Origin: Allobosea sp. Tri-44
GTDB lineage: Bacteria > Pseudomonadota > Alphaproteobacteria > Rhizobiales > Beijerinckiaceae
NCBI RefSeq assembly: GCF_004123845.1
Contig: NZ_NBDP01000030.1
Location: 496,001 to 560,000 of the forward strand
Length of the DNA stretch: 64,000 bases
Reading direction: 5' to 3'
The notes below the pieces were generated by a model. The model made no database searches. It saw only the letters and a list, made by a program, of their open reading frames with translations, and was not told where the DNA came from. The position numbers and the translations under genes are program-made. The number at the start of each line of letters is the position of its first letter. Position 1 is the first letter of the stretch. Of the stretch, positions 1 through 9,568 are shown piece by piece.

Positions 1-34
1 CCCGGCAGGCCGCCTGACTAGCCGGGGCATTCGT

Positions 35-66
35 GGACGGGCCGGCGCCGAGACGCCGGCCCGTCC
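35..66 (-). terminator. Terminator-like hairpin downstream of bioY
   Basis: A perfect 13-bp GC-rich inverted repeat (35-47 pairing with 54-66) encloses a 6-nt loop and lies 4 nt past the bioY stop on the minus strand. There is no U-tract, so it may be a 3'-end stabilising hairpin or a rho-assisted terminator rather than a classical intrinsic one. Confidence 0.6.
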
Positions 67-70
67 CGAC

Positions 71-661
71 TCAACCCTGCTCGGCCTTGTTCGTGCGGCG
101 CGAGAACGCCATCAGGATCGCCGTACCAAGCCCCGACTTCACCAGCGAGCCAAGCAGGAAGGGCACGACGCCGGCGAGCATCGCCTTCTCCGGACCGATC
201 AGCGTGGCGAGCCAAGCTGCGCCGAGCAGCAGGCAGAGAGCGTGGCCGAGCAGCATCGAGACGAAAGCGAAGGCCGGACGGCTGCCATTCCAGCCGCGCT
301 CGGCGAGCCAGCCGACCAGGGCGGCGACGAGCGGGAAGGAGGCGAGATAGCCCGCGGTCGGGCCCATGAAGGGCGCCAGTCCACCGTTGCCATTGGCGAG
401 CACGGGCAGGCCTAGCGCCGCCTCTCCGAGCCAGGCGACGATGGTGAGCGCGCCGAGCCGCCAGCCATAGAGCGCGCCGATCAGGATCACCGCCAGTGTC
501 TGCATGGTCATCGGCACCGGCAACATCGGTACGCTGATCTGCGAGGCGATCGCCAGGACCAGGGTGCCGGCGAGGACTGCCCCGAGCTGGACGAATGCCG
601 GACGCGCTTGCAGATCGAGCGGGCTGAAGCGGGGGGGTGCGGCGTAGCTGAGGTCGCTCAT
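71..661 (-). CDS. bioY: Biotin transporter BioY
   Basis: Encodes a 196-residue, strongly hydrophobic protein with about six membrane segments, which is the size and topology of BioY, the substrate-binding S component of the biotin ECF transporter. Visible family signatures are the Ala/Gly-rich first helix after residue 25, the PVPMTMQTLAV stretch near residue 50, and the GPTAGYL segment near residue 95. The start at 661 is chosen because GGAGA lies 8 nt upstream on the minus strand. An exact BioR box (688-697) lies 26 nt upstream of the start, and the biotin regulator gene lies next upstream in the same direction. Many alphaproteobacteria use BioY alone or with BioMN. No bioM or bioN is present nearby. 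Confidence 0.92.
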   Translation of the reverse strand: MSDLSYAAPPRFSPLDLQARPAFVQLGAVLAGTLVLAIASQISVPMLPVPMTMQTLAVILIGALYGWRLGALTIVAWLGEAALGLPVLANGNGGLAPFMGPTAGYLASFPLVAALVGWLAERGWNGSRPAFAFVSMLLGHALCLLLGAAWLATLIGPEKAMLAGVVPFLLGSLVKSGLGTAILMAFSRRTNKAEQG

Positions 662-687
662 GGGTTTGATCTCCATTGATTCCAGAA

Positions 688-697
688 TTATAGATAA
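688..697 (-). promoter_or_regulatory. BioR operator upstream of bioY
   Basis: The 10-bp sequence TTATAGATAA matches the BioR consensus of alphaproteobacteria (TTATMKATAA). It lies 26 nt before the bioY start codon, where bound BioR would block the promoter or early transcription. The assignment is by consensus and by the neighbouring GntR-family gene. Confidence 0.85.
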
Positions 698-830
698 TTT
701 AGCAAGTCGATCTATCTCAGAATCCATAAGGCCGATCGGATTGCAAGTCAGCAGCGCTCGGCTACCCCACGCGCGAAAATGCACAGCCGCGTTGTAGCCA
801 CGCCCCGCCGCCGATGGCCCGGCCTCGGCT

Positions 831-1499
831 TCAGCCCTGGATGGCGAAGACGTCGCGGGTTCCGCCGGTGGCAGTGCGGACCGGCTTGGAGCCGATCCAT
901 TGGACATGGCGGGCGAGGATCGCCGCGGCGTCGTCGACCTGGCCAACGCGCAATGCTGCGAGGATGGCACGGTGATCGTGATCGGTCCGCGCCTCCCAGT
1001 CCGAGCGCCACGACGAGAACAGGAAGCGGGCGCTGGCGGCGTGGAGATCGTCGATCGCCGCCAGCAGGCGCGGCATGGCGCAGGGTGTCACGATCAGGCG
1101 GTGGAAGCGCCGATTCGCCTCCTCCCAGGCGCGGACATCCGGCGAATTGTCGCCGGCGCGGGTCGCCTCCTCGGCCTCGTCGAGGATCGCGCGCGTCAGA
1201 TGCGGCCCGGCGTGGCGCAAGGCGAGAACTTCCAGCGCCGCGCGCATCTCGGCGACTTCGCGAACCTCGCGCAGGTCGAAGGCGGCGACGCGCACACCGC
1301 GGCGCGGCTCGCTGACGGCGAGACCCTGCGCCTCGAGGCGCTGGAAGGCTTCGCGCACCGGGACATGGCTCGCGCCGAACTCGGCCGCGACATGGTCCTG
1401 CCGCAGCCTTGCCCCCGGCTCGAGCTGCCCGGAGATGATCCGTTCGGCGAGAACGCGGCTGATGCGGACTGGAAGGGTCTCGGATTTCTCGCTGGCCAT
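831..1499 (-). CDS. bioR: GntR-family regulator, probable biotin repressor BioR
   Basis: A 222-residue GntR/FadR-type repressor. Residues about 10-75 form the winged helix, with the VPVREAFQRLEAQGL recognition region, and the remainder is an all-helical FCD ligand domain. Two things identify it as BioR: it lies directly upstream of bioY in the same orientation, and a BioR box lies immediately before each of the two genes. Known BioR proteins repress biotin synthesis or uptake genes and usually their own gene. The box in front of this gene sits only 3 bp from the start codon, and no Shine-Dalgarno sequence is visible there, so the message may be leaderless or nearly so. The alternative is an unrelated GntR regulator, but the paired boxes make that unlikely. 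Confidence 0.85.
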   Translation of the reverse strand: MASEKSETLPVRISRVLAERIISGQLEPGARLRQDHVAAEFGASHVPVREAFQRLEAQGLAVSEPRRGVRVAAFDLREVREVAEMRAALEVLALRHAGPHLTRAILDEAEEATRAGDNSPDVRAWEEANRRFHRLIVTPCAMPRLLAAIDDLHAASARFLFSSWRSDWEARTDHDHRAILAALRVGQVDDAAAILARHVQWIGSKPVRTATGGTRDVFAIQG

Positions 1500-1502
1500 G
1501 GA

Positions 1503-1512
1503 TTATCGATAA
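1503..1512 (-). promoter_or_regulatory. BioR operator at the bioR start
   Basis: TTATCGATAA is a perfect 10-bp palindrome that fits the BioR half-site pattern with a CG centre in place of MK. It ends 3 bp upstream of the bioR ATG and would give direct autoregulation. Confidence 0.75.
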
Positions 1513-1612
1513 TTTTTCCGGCGGGCGGCGTCGAGCCCGGTGCGGCCGGTTGTACCCTTGTCGTGCGCGACGTCCGGGGCCAGTCTTCTCACGCTCACAG
1601 GAGGACATCGCC

Positions 1613-2533
1613 ATGTCGCAGCTGCCCGATCATGATCCGATCGCGGGCGATACCCGCTCCTGCGAGGCGCTCGAGCAGGTGATCGTGCCACGCGCGCATG
1701 ATCTCGGTGGTTTCTCGGTCCGCCGCGCCTTGCCTTCGATCGGACGCAAGATGGTCGGCCCCTTCATCTTCTTCGACCAGATGGGCCCGGCCGAGTTTCT
1801 GCTCGGCGAGGGCATCGACGTGCGCCCGCACCCCCATATCGGGCTTTCCACCGTCACCTATCTCTTCGACGGCGAGATCATGCACCGCGATTCGCTCGGC
1901 ACGGCGCTGCCGATCCGCCCCGGCGCGGTGAACCTGATGACGGCCGGGCGCGGCATCGTCCATTCCGAGCGCACCGCGCCGGAAGAGCGGCTGAAGGCGC
2001 CCAAGCTCTATGGCATCCAGACCTGGCTCGCTTTGCCGAAGACGCATGAGGAGGTCACGCCGGAATTCATCCACCACGCCGCGCCCGAATTGCCGCGCAT
2101 CGTCGGCGAGGGCAAACGCGTCAGCCTGATCATGGGCTCGGCCTTCGGCCAGACCTCACCGGTGAAATTCCCCTGGGAGACGCTCTATGCCGAGGCCGTG
2201 CTGGCGCCAGGCGCGATCCTGCCGCTCGACCCTGACTATCACGAGCGTGCCGTCTACATCGTCACCGGCAAGATCGACATCGCCGGCGATGAGTTCGGCG
2301 CCGGCCAGCTCCTGATCTTCAAGCCGGGCGACCGGATCTCGATCCTCGCCGTCGATCAGAGCCGGCTGATGCTGATCGGCGGCGAGCCGATGGACGGCCC
2401 CCGCCATATCTGGTGGAACTTCGTCTCGTCCTCGAAGGAGCGCATCGACCAGGCCAAGCAGGAGTGGAAGACCGGCCGCTTCGACACCGTGCCCGGCGAC
2501 GAGGAAGAATTCATTCCGCTGCCGGAGCGCTGA
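1613..2533 (+). CDS. Pirin family protein
   Basis: A 306-residue bicupin of the pirin family. The N-terminal cupin carries the metal ligands in the RPHPHIGLSTVTYLFDG stretch (residues about 75-90) and the later HSE triad (IVHSERT, about residue 120). The C-terminal pirin domain contains HERAVYIVTG and ends in the family-typical WWNFVSSSKERI segment. Bacterial pirins include quercetinase-like dioxygenases and proteins that bind central metabolic enzymes, and the role here cannot be told from sequence. ATG 1613 follows CAGGAGGACATCGCC, a strong ribosome site. An upstream TTG at 1550 in the same frame lacks support. The 3' end overlaps the convergent MFS gene by 23 bp. Confidence 0.9.
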   Translation: MSQLPDHDPIAGDTRSCEALEQVIVPRAHDLGGFSVRRALPSIGRKMVGPFIFFDQMGPAEFLLGEGIDVRPHPHIGLSTVTYLFDGEIMHRDSLGTALPIRPGAVNLMTAGRGIVHSERTAPEERLKAPKLYGIQTWLALPKTHEEVTPEFIHHAAPELPRIVGEGKRVSLIMGSAFGQTSPVKFPWETLYAEAVLAPGAILPLDPDYHERAVYIVTGKIDIAGDEFGAGQLLIFKPGDRISILAVDQSRLMLIGGEPMDGPRHIWWNFVSSSKERIDQAKQEWKTGRFDTVPGDEEEFIPLPER

Positions 2534-3743
2534 GTTCCCCCACCGGCATCACCTTCAACCGCGGCATCTGCGAGGCCAGGATCGCCAGCATCGACAGCGC
2601 GAAGAGGCCGACCGGCAGCCACATCGCCGCCTCGACGCCGAGCCATTCGCCGGCGAGGCCGCCGGCGAGCGCCCCGATCGGGCGCATGCCATACATGGCG
2701 GTGGTGATCGTCGCGCTGACGCGGCCGAGCAGCGGCTGCGGCGTCACCGCTTGGCGCAAGGTGGTCTGGGTGATGAACCAGAGGATCGGACCGAAGCCGA
2801 ACAGGAAGAAGGCGAGTGCCAGCGCCGGCCAGCCCAGCGCCGGCGGCGCGAGCGCCAGCGCGGCTGCCCCGAAGAGCGAGACCGCCGGACCGAAGACGAA
2901 CAGGAACCCGGTCGGCAGGCGCGCGATCAGCCAGGCGCCGGACAGCGCAGCGGCGATCGCGCCCGCACCATAGACCGAGGATGCCAGGCCGACCGCGGCG
3001 GGGTCGAGCGCCAGCACACGCAGCGCATAGGGCGCGAGCAGCGCCATGAAAGCGAAGAAGGCGAGGTTCCAGCCGATGGCGCAGAGCGCGATCGGCCTGA
3101 GATAAGGATGGCGCGCGACGAAGGCGCCGCCCTCGGCGATGGCGCGGTGCAAGGGCTGGCGCGGCTGCACAGGCGGGCGCTCAGCCGGGAGGCGGGCTGC
3201 CGCAAGGATCACGACGACGCCACAGGCGGCGCAAAGCCCCAGGCTGAGCCAGCCCGAAGCGCGTGCCACCGCCCAACCGGCGATAAGCGGCGCGATCAGA
3301 CTGAGGGCCGCCCGGCCGAGCTCGAGGCGGCTGTTGGCGCGCGGCAGCTCGGCGAGCGTCACGGCTTTCGGCATCAGCACGAAGATCGAGAGCGCGATGG
3401 TGACTGGTCCCGCCGCCGCGATGAAGGTCGAGAGCGCCAGCGCCGGCCCGATCGCGCCGCTGGCGAGCAGAACCGCGCCTAGGCTGGAACCCAGCGCCAT
3501 CAGGGCACCGCCGGCGAGGATCAATGTGCGCGGCGCCATGCGATCGGCGAGCACGCCGGCCGGCAGCGAGATCAGCAGCCAGGCCGCCGACTGCGCAGCG
3601 ACCAGCAAACCGACGAAGCGCGGCGTCGCGCCGGCCTGCGTTGCTGCGAGCGTGATCGTGTCGAGCGCGAGCTTGTCGGCGAACTGCGCCGTGACGCCTG
3701 CCAGCAGCAGGGCGATGAAGAAGGGCGAGGTCATGGGAGACAT
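2511..3743 (-). CDS. MFS transporter (12-TM, exporter-like)
   Basis: A 410-residue major facilitator with about 12 hydrophobic segments. The motif [15 protein letters not shown] in the loop after helix 2 is the MFS motif A equivalent, and the general layout resembles the EntS/MFS_3 exporter group. The substrate is unknown. The gene is convergent with the pirin gene and overlaps it by 23 bp. Its start is only 12 bp from the first ATG of the dxs frame on the other strand. ATG at 3734 is an equally possible start, because neither site has a clear ribosome-binding sequence. Confidence 0.85.
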   Translation of the reverse strand: MSPMTSPFFIALLLAGVTAQFADKLALDTITLAATQAGATPRFVGLLVAAQSAAWLLISLPAGVLADRMAPRTLILAGGALMALGSSLGAVLLASGAIGPALALSTFIAAAGPVTIALSIFVLMPKAVTLAELPRANSRLELGRAALSLIAPLIAGWAVARASGWLSLGLCAACGVVVILAAARLPAERPPVQPRQPLHRAIAEGGAFVARHPYLRPIALCAIGWNLAFFAFMALLAPYALRVLALDPAAVGLASSVYGAGAIAAALSGAWLIARLPTGFLFVFGPAVSLFGAAALALAPPALGWPALALAFFLFGFGPILWFITQTTLRQAVTPQPLLGRVSATITTAMYGMRPIGALAGGLAGEWLGVEAAMWLPVGLFALSMLAILASQMPRLKVMPVGELSAPAAE

Positions 3744-3887
3744 CCAGCAAAGAGGATGACCCTGATTTTCCAGATCGGACCGCTTGCTCCCACCCGTTTC
3801 CTGCCCGGCTGCGACGACAAGCCGGTTTGCCAGCGTCGCCGTGAAAGACTATTTCGGAGGCACGATCCAGCAAGCTTCGGCCAGCCC

Positions 3888-5798
3888 TTGCCTCGCCCCC
3901 ACACTCCGCTTCTCGACCAGACGCCCGATCCCGCCGCATTGCGCCGGCTCGACGACGCACAGTTGCGCCAGCTCGCCGACGAGCTCCGGGCCGAGACCAT
4001 TGATGCCGTTTCCGTCACCGGCGGCCATCTCGGCGCCGGCCTCGGTGTGGTCGAGCTCACCGTCGCGCTGCACCATGTCTTCGACACGCCGCGCGACCGG
4101 CTGATCTGGGATGTCGGTCACCAGGCCTATCCGCACAAGATCCTGACCGGCCGCCGCGCCGAGATCCGCACGCTGCGCCAGCCGGGAGGCCTCTCCGGCT
4201 TCACCAGACGGGCCGAGAGCGAGTACGACCCGTTCGGCGCCGCCCACTCCTCGACCTCGATCTCGGCCGGCCTCGGCATGGCGGTCGGGCGCGATCTGGC
4301 GGGCGGGCGCAACAACGTCATCGCCGTGATCGGCGACGGCGCCATGTCGGCCGGCATGGCCTATGAGGCGATGAACAATGCCGGGGCGACGGGCTCGCGG
4401 TTGATCGTCATCCTCAACGACAACGACATGTCGATCGCCCCGCCGGTCGGCGCGATGTCGGCCTATCTCGCGCGCCTCGTCTCCGGCCGGACCTATCGTT
4501 CGCTGCGCGAGATCGCCAAGTACCTCGCCGAGAAGCTACCGCGTTTCTTCCATGAGAAGGCGAAGCGGACCGAGGAATATGCCCGCGGCTTCTGGACTGG
4601 CGGCACCCTCTTCGAGGAGCTCGGCTTCTACTATGTCGGCCCAATCGACGGGCACAATCTCGACCATCTGCTGCCGGTGCTGCGCAATGTCCGCGACGCC
4701 GAGACGGGGCCGATTCTCGTCCATGTCGTGACGCAGAAAGGCAAGGGCTACGCCCCGGCCGAGGCAAGCGCCGACAAGTATCACGGTGTGGTCAAGTTCG
4801 ATCCGGTCACCGGCCTTCAGGCCAAGGCGCCGGCGAACGCGCCGAGCTACACCAATGTCTTCGCCAACGCGCTGGTCAAGGCCGCGCGTGAGGACGAGAA
4901 GATCGTGGCGGTGACCGCCGCCATGCCGTCCGGCACCGGGCTCGACGCCTTCGGCAAGGAATTCCCGGGCCGCATCTTCGATGTCGGCATCGCCGAGCAG
5001 CATGCGGTGACCTTCGCGGCGGGTCTGGCGACCGAGGGCTTCAAGCCGTTCTGCGCGATCTATTCGACCTTCCTGCAGCGCGCCTATGACCAGGTCGTGC
5101 ACGACGTCGCGATCCAGAAGCTGCCGGTTCGCTTCGCGCTCGACCGGGCCGGGCTCGTCGGAGCCGACGGTGCGACCCATGCCGGCGCCTTCGATGTCGC
5201 CTATCTCGCCTGCCTGCCCGATATGGTGGTGATGGCGGCTGCCGACGAAGCCGAGCTCACCCATATGGTGGCGACAGCAGCCGCCTATGACGACGGCCCG
5301 ATCGCCTTCCGCTATCCGCGTGGCGAGGGCGTCGGCGTCGAGATGCCTCAGCACGGCGTGCCGCTCGAAATCGGCAAGGGCCGGATCGTCCGGGAAGGCA
5401 CGCAGGTCGCCCTGCTCTCGCTCGGCACGCGGCTGGCCGAATGCCTCACGGCAGCCGAGCAGCTCGGCCAACGCGGGCTTTCGACCACTGTTGCCGACGC
5501 CCGTTTCGCCAAGCCGCTCGACGAGGAGATGATCCTGCGCCTCGCCCGTGAACACGAGGTGCTGATCACGGTCGAGGAAGGTTCGGTCGGTGGCTTCGGC
5601 AGTCATGTGCTGCAGTTGCTGGCGCGCGAAGGCGCACTCGATCGCGGCCTGAAGATCCGCAGTCTGACGCTGCCCGACATCTTCCAGGAGCACAACAAGC
5701 CCGAGGCGATGTATGCACAGGCCGGGCTCGACGCCGCCGGGATCGTGCGCACCGTCGAGACCGCGCTCGGCCCGGCCAGCGCAGCACGGCGCGCCTGA
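3888..5798 (+). CDS. dxs: 1-deoxy-D-xylulose-5-phosphate synthase
   Basis: Dxs condenses pyruvate with glyceraldehyde 3-phosphate, the thiamine-diphosphate-dependent first step of the MEP isoprenoid pathway. Visible marks are [16 protein letters not shown] with the catalytic-region His, the ThDP motif starting [16 protein letters not shown], the transketolase pyrimidine region [15 protein letters not shown], and the C-terminal domain. The start is uncertain. The open frame runs from an ATG at 3756, but the first 44 residues would be Arg-rich and unlike Dxs. A TTG at 3888 gives 636 residues beginning close to the conserved TPLLD motif, the usual length. No good ribosome site precedes either. 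tlyA follows after 4 bp, a common alphaproteobacterial arrangement. Confidence 0.93.
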   Translation: MPRPHTPLLDQTPDPAALRRLDDAQLRQLADELRAETIDAVSVTGGHLGAGLGVVELTVALHHVFDTPRDRLIWDVGHQAYPHKILTGRRAEIRTLRQPGGLSGFTRRAESEYDPFGAAHSSTSISAGLGMAVGRDLAGGRNNVIAVIGDGAMSAGMAYEAMNNAGATGSRLIVILNDNDMSIAPPVGAMSAYLARLVSGRTYRSLREIAKYLAEKLPRFFHEKAKRTEEYARGFWTGGTLFEELGFYYVGPIDGHNLDHLLPVLRNVRDAETGPILVHVVTQKGKGYAPAEASADKYHGVVKFDPVTGLQAKAPANAPSYTNVFANALVKAAREDEKIVAVTAAMPSGTGLDAFGKEFPGRIFDVGIAEQHAVTFAAGLATEGFKPFCAIYSTFLQRAYDQVVHDVAIQKLPVRFALDRAGLVGADGATHAGAFDVAYLACLPDMVVMAAADEAELTHMVATAAAYDDGPIAFRYPRGEGVGVEMPQHGVPLEIGKGRIVREGTQVALLSLGTRLAECLTAAEQLGQRGLSTTVADARFAKPLDEEMILRLAREHEVLITVEEGSVGGFGSHVLQLLAREGALDRGLKIRSLTLPDIFQEHNKPEAMYAQAGLDAAGIVRTVETALGPASAARRA

Positions 5799-5802
5799 GC
5801 CC

Positions 5803-6549
5803 ATGACCGCCGGCCTGCCGCGCCGGGTCCGCGCCGACCTGCTGCTGCTCGAGCGCGGCCTGTTCGAGAGCCGTGCGCGGGCGCAGGCCGCCATCGCCGC
5901 GGGCCTCGTCAGCGCCGACGGCGTCGTGTTGCGCAAGGCGTCGGAGACGGTGCTCGCAGCGGCGAAGATCGAGGCTCAGGCAGCGCATCCTTACGTCTCG
6001 CGCGGCGGGGTGAAGCTCGCCGCGGCGCTCGATACCTTCGGCTTCGACCCAAACGGATTGACCTGCCTTGATGTCGGCGCCTCGACCGGCGGCTTCAGCG
6101 ATGTGCTGCTCCGGCGCGGCGCGGCCCATGTCTACGGCATCGATGTCGGCCAGGCGCAGTTGCATGAGAGCCTGCACGGGCATCCGCGCCTGACCAGCCT
6201 GGAGAGCCAGGACATCCGCACACTCGATCCCTCCCTTTTCACCCAGGCGCCGGCACTCGCCGCGATCGACGTCAGCTTCATCTCGCTGAAGCTGGTGCTG
6301 CCGGCGGTGGCAAAGCTGCTGGCGCCGCAGGCCCGGCTGGTCGCACTGGTGAAGCCGCAATTCGAGACCAAGCGTTCGGCGCTGAAGAGAGGCGTGCTGC
6401 GCAATGAGGCGCTTCAGGAGCAGATCTGCACCGAGATCGCGGACGCGGTCAGCGGACTCGGCTTCGCCATCAGCGGGCTCATCCCCTCCCCGATCGAGGG
6501 CGGCGACGGCAACCGCGAATTCCTGCTCGGCGGCGTGCGGAGCGTTTAG
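5803..6549 (+). CDS. tlyA: TlyA family rRNA methyltransferase / hemolysin-like protein
   Basis: A 248-residue protein with an N-terminal S4 RNA-binding domain (residues about 5-65, RADLLLLERGLFESRA) and a FtsJ/RrmJ-like SAM methyltransferase fold carrying CLDVGASTGGFSDVLL as motif I. TlyA proteins 2'-O-methylate 16S and 23S rRNA cytidines in mycobacteria, and the alphaproteobacterial members are usually annotated as hemolysin A or TlyA. The ATG lies 4 nt after the dxs stop, so the two are almost certainly co-transcribed. Its last 4 bp overlap the convergent hypothetical gene. Confidence 0.9.
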   Translation: MTAGLPRRVRADLLLLERGLFESRARAQAAIAAGLVSADGVVLRKASETVLAAAKIEAQAAHPYVSRGGVKLAAALDTFGFDPNGLTCLDVGASTGGFSDVLLRRGAAHVYGIDVGQAQLHESLHGHPRLTSLESQDIRTLDPSLFTQAPALAAIDVSFISLKLVLPAVAKLLAPQARLVALVKPQFETKRSALKRGVLRNEALQEQICTEIADAVSGLGFAISGLIPSPIEGGDGNREFLLGGVRSV

Positions 6550-7031
6550 CTCGCCATTACGGCATCGATGTCGGCCTGCACGGCACCGGCATCGATATAG
6601 GCCGCCTGACCCTGGCCATTGGCGTTGATGAATGCAGTAGCGCGCGCAATCAGGCGGCGCAACGACAGGCTCGCGACATCGACGATCAGGGTGGGGTCTT
6701 CCTCGGACGGCATCTCATCGAGCAGCGCCGTCGCGGTGTAGACCAGCCGGTCCATGGCCGTGCAGAGCTGCTCGAAACTCTCCGCCTCGCGCCTGCCGAG
6801 CGCGCGATAGGCGGCAGTGGCCTCGCCGGCGCAGCGCAGCGGGGAGATCGCGAAATGCTCGACATAGCCCAGCCCGCGCCAGGCCTTGAGATCAACGACG
6901 ATCTCGCGGTCGAGCGGCACCATCTCCAGCAGCATCAGCGCCTCGCTGTGCCGGTTGAGATAGTCGGTCGAGAGTTGCGGTGTGGCTCTGCCCGCCGCGG
7001 TCGCTGATGTCTCGGTCGCGGAAGCAGACAT
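6546..7031 (-). CDS. Hypothetical helical protein
   Basis: A 161-residue, acidic, mainly helical protein without a signal peptide or membrane segment. No family is recognised. The repeated Leu/Ala heptad-like stretches and the long charged C-terminal helix suggest a four-helix bundle. It overlaps the tlyA stop by 4 bp tail-to-tail, and its codon use matches its neighbours, so it is probably a real, vertically inherited gene. Function unknown. Confidence 0.7.
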   Translation of the reverse strand: MSASATETSATAAGRATPQLSTDYLNRHSEALMLLEMVPLDREIVVDLKAWRGLGYVEHFAISPLRCAGEATAAYRALGRREAESFEQLCTAMDRLVYTATALLDEMPSEEDPTLIVDVASLSLRRLIARATAFINANGQGQAAYIDAGAVQADIDAVMAS

Positions 7032-7119
7032 GAAGAGGCCCCGGAAGCGGCGCGACTATGCTGTGCCAACAGCAAACAAAGTCTTGATCCGGTCACGATA
7101 AGACGGAAGTCATCCTTAT

Positions 7120-7878
7120 ATGTGTGGTCGCTATGCCATTACCCTGCCGCCGGAGGCGATGCGCGAGGCCTTCGCCTATCGCGAGCAGCCGAATTTCCCG
7201 CCGCGTTACAATATCGCGCCAACGCAGCCGGTGCCTGTCGTCCGGCTCGACGAAGGCCGGCGCCAGTTCATCCTGATGCGCTGGGGCTTCATCCCGGGCT
7301 GGGTCAAGGATCCGAAAACATTTCCTTTGGTCATCAATGTCCGCAGTGAAAGCGCCCGCGAGAAACCCTCCTTCCGCGCCGCTTTCATCCGCCGGCGCTG
7401 CCTGATGCCGGCTGATGGCTTTTATGAATGGCATCGGCTCGGAGAAGGCCGGCAGCAGGAGAACCGGCCCTACCTCTTCCGCAAGCCCGATCAGGGCTTC
7501 TTCGCCTTCGCGGCGCTGTGGGAGACCTGGCACAGCCCTGATGGTTCCGAGATCGACACCGTCGCGATGGTCACCGGTTCCGCGAACGGTCAGATGGCGG
7601 CGATCCACCACCGCTCGCCGGTCATCGTGCCGCCCGAAGCTTTCGACACCTGGCTCGATCCGGCGGCCGAACCGGCCGATCTGCAGGAGCTGCTGCGGCC
7701 GTCGCCGGACGACCTTCTGGAGATGCTCCGGCTCGGCCCCGCGGTGAACAAGGTCGCCAATGATGGGCCGGAGGTACAGGAGGCCTTCGATCCAGCCTCG
7801 GCGCCGGCGCCTCCCGCCAAGCCCGTCATGCGTTCTCGTCGGGGCGGCCCGGACGATGCACAGGGCAGCCTGTTCTAG
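7120..7878 (+). CDS. SRAP-domain DNA-protein crosslink enzyme (YedK/HMCES family)
   Basis: A 252-residue SOS-response-associated peptidase family protein. After Met removal, Cys2 of MCGRY forms the thiazolidine link to abasic sites in single-stranded DNA. The other active-site residues are present: Asn31 in YNIAPTQ, Glu103 in DGFYEWH, and His163 in IHHRSPVI. Length is slightly above that of YedK (222) because of a Pro/Ala-rich tail. It shields abasic sites from replication damage. No LexA-type GAAC/GTTC repeat was found in the 88 bp upstream, so SOS control is not evident here. Confidence 0.93.
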   Translation: MCGRYAITLPPEAMREAFAYREQPNFPPRYNIAPTQPVPVVRLDEGRRQFILMRWGFIPGWVKDPKTFPLVINVRSESAREKPSFRAAFIRRRCLMPADGFYEWHRLGEGRQQENRPYLFRKPDQGFFAFAALWETWHSPDGSEIDTVAMVTGSANGQMAAIHHRSPVIVPPEAFDTWLDPAAEPADLQELLRPSPDDLLEMLRLGPAVNKVANDGPEVQEAFDPASAPAPPAKPVMRSRRGGPDDAQGSLF

Positions 7879-7940
7879 CGCAAGCCATGACGGCGCGCGT
7901 ACTCTCCTCTCGAACGAGACCAACAGAGGAAATGCCCGAT

Positions 7941-9548
7941 ATGGATGGCCGCCGCCCGACGATGAGCTCCCTGCACGGCATGGTCGCCGCCGCGCATCCG
8001 CTGGCGGCGCAGGCCGGTGCCCGTATCCTCGCCCAGGGCGGCAATGTCTTCGACGCGGTCGGCGCGGTCGCGGCCGCGCTCAACGTGGTCGAGCCGTTCA
8101 TGTCGAGCCTTGCCGGCATGGGCTCGGCGACGATGTGGGTCGCGGCTGAGAAGCGCGTACGCGTGCTCGATTTCGTGCCACGTGTGCCGGAGAGCTTCCC
8201 GCTCAAGCGCTTCAGCCAGCGCTCCGATCTCGAGCGCGGCGCGCTCGCGGTGGCTCCGCCCGGCAACCTCGCCGGCTGGTGCGAGCTCAACCGTGCCTAT
8301 GGCCGCCTCTCACTCGCGCAGGTCTTCGCCCCGGCGATCGCGCTCGCCGAGGACGGCTTCCCGATCGCCGAATTCGGCGTGGTGGAATTCAACGAGCAGG
8401 CGCCATTGCTGCGTGAGCGGCCCGAGCTCTACGAGAATTGGGCGCGGAACTATCTGCGCGAAGGCGGAACAAGCGTCGCGCTGGGCCAGATCCTGCATCA
8501 GCCTGAGTTGGCGACGACCCTACGCGACATCGCCGTCAAGGGGCCGGGTCATCTCTACCAGGGGCCACTCGGCGAGACGATCACCGCCCATCTCAAGGCG
8601 CAAGGAGGCACGCTGACCATGGCCGATCTCGCCAAGGTCTCACCCAGTTGGCGCGAGCCGCTCGCTGTCGCCTATCGCGACCGGCAGGTGCATGTGCCGC
8701 CGCCAGCCTGCGAAGGCTTCCAGTTCCTGCTGACCTTGCGTATCCTTGATGGCTTCGACCTCTACAAGTTGGAGCGCAACGGCGCCGAGCATCTCGACAT
8801 CGTCTACCGCGCCATCCGCCTCGCCGCCGGCGTCCGGATCGCGCACAATAATCCCAAACCAGAGAAGCTCGCCGAGATCCTGTCCGACGCCTTCGTCGAG
8901 CGGCTGCGGGCGCGGGCCCGCGACGGCAAGCCGATCGACGGTCCGACCGAGCAATGGATGCCGCAGGCGCCAGCGGGCGAGGACCCCGGCCATACCACCT
9001 CCTTCTCGATCGCCGACCGCGACGGCAATCTGATCTGCGTGACGCAGAGCATCGGCAGCCCCTTCGGCAGCGGCGTGGTGGTGCCCGGCACGGGGCTTTG
9101 CCTCAACAACTTCCTGTACTGGGCCGACGTCCAGCCCGGCAGCCCGAACCGTTCGCTGCCCGGCTCGGAACTGCCGATGTGCATGTCGCCCACGCTTTCG
9201 ACCAAGGATGGCGCGCCGGTGCTCGCGCTCGGCACGCCTGGCAGCTACGGCATCCTGCAGACGCAGGTGCAGGCCATGGTCCAGCACGTCGATTTCGGGC
9301 TTCCGCTGCAGGACGCGATCGAGGCGCCGCGCGCCCGGCTCTGGGATGGCCGCAAAGTCGAGGTCGAGAACCGGCTTCCCACGGCGACCATCACGGCGCT
9401 GGCCGGGCGCGGGCACGGCATCTTCGCCAACGACAGCGGCTGGACGATGCGCGTCGGCGGCATGCAGGCGGTTTCGCGCGATCCGGCTACGGGCCGGCTG
9501 ACCGGCGCCTGCGACCCGCGCCGCGACGGCTATGTCGCGACGCCCTGA
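7941..9548 (+). CDS. Gamma-glutamyltransferase family protein (no signal peptide)
   Basis: A 535-residue Ntn-hydrolase of the GGT family. The N-terminal part has the family-typical HPLAAQAGARILAQGGN, and the autoprocessing/catalytic Thr is Thr352 in GHTTSFSIADRDGN. The small-subunit signature SPTLSTKDGAP and the GTPGSYG loop follow. Unlike periplasmic GGT it lacks a signal peptide, so it is probably cytosolic. Such proteins include acylases and GGT-like enzymes of uncharacterised substrate. Start: ATG 7941 has AGAGGA 10 nt upstream, while ATG 7932 (three residues longer) is too close to that site. Confidence 0.88.
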   Translation: MDGRRPTMSSLHGMVAAAHPLAAQAGARILAQGGNVFDAVGAVAAALNVVEPFMSSLAGMGSATMWVAAEKRVRVLDFVPRVPESFPLKRFSQRSDLERGALAVAPPGNLAGWCELNRAYGRLSLAQVFAPAIALAEDGFPIAEFGVVEFNEQAPLLRERPELYENWARNYLREGGTSVALGQILHQPELATTLRDIAVKGPGHLYQGPLGETITAHLKAQGGTLTMADLAKVSPSWREPLAVAYRDRQVHVPPPACEGFQFLLTLRILDGFDLYKLERNGAEHLDIVYRAIRLAAGVRIAHNNPKPEKLAEILSDAFVERLRARARDGKPIDGPTEQWMPQAPAGEDPGHTTSFSIADRDGNLICVTQSIGSPFGSGVVVPGTGLCLNNFLYWADVQPGSPNRSLPGSELPMCMSPTLSTKDGAPVLALGTPGSYGILQTQVQAMVQHVDFGLPLQDAIEAPRARLWDGRKVEVENRLPTATITALAGRGHGIFANDSGWTMRVGGMQAVSRDPATGRLTGACDPRRDGYVATP

Positions 9549-9568
9549 GCGCGATCTGCCCTGACAGC

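Noticed and set aside
7032-7119. LexA box before the SRAP gene
   Set aside because: No GAAC-N7-GAAC or GTTC-N7-GTTC pattern is present in the gap.
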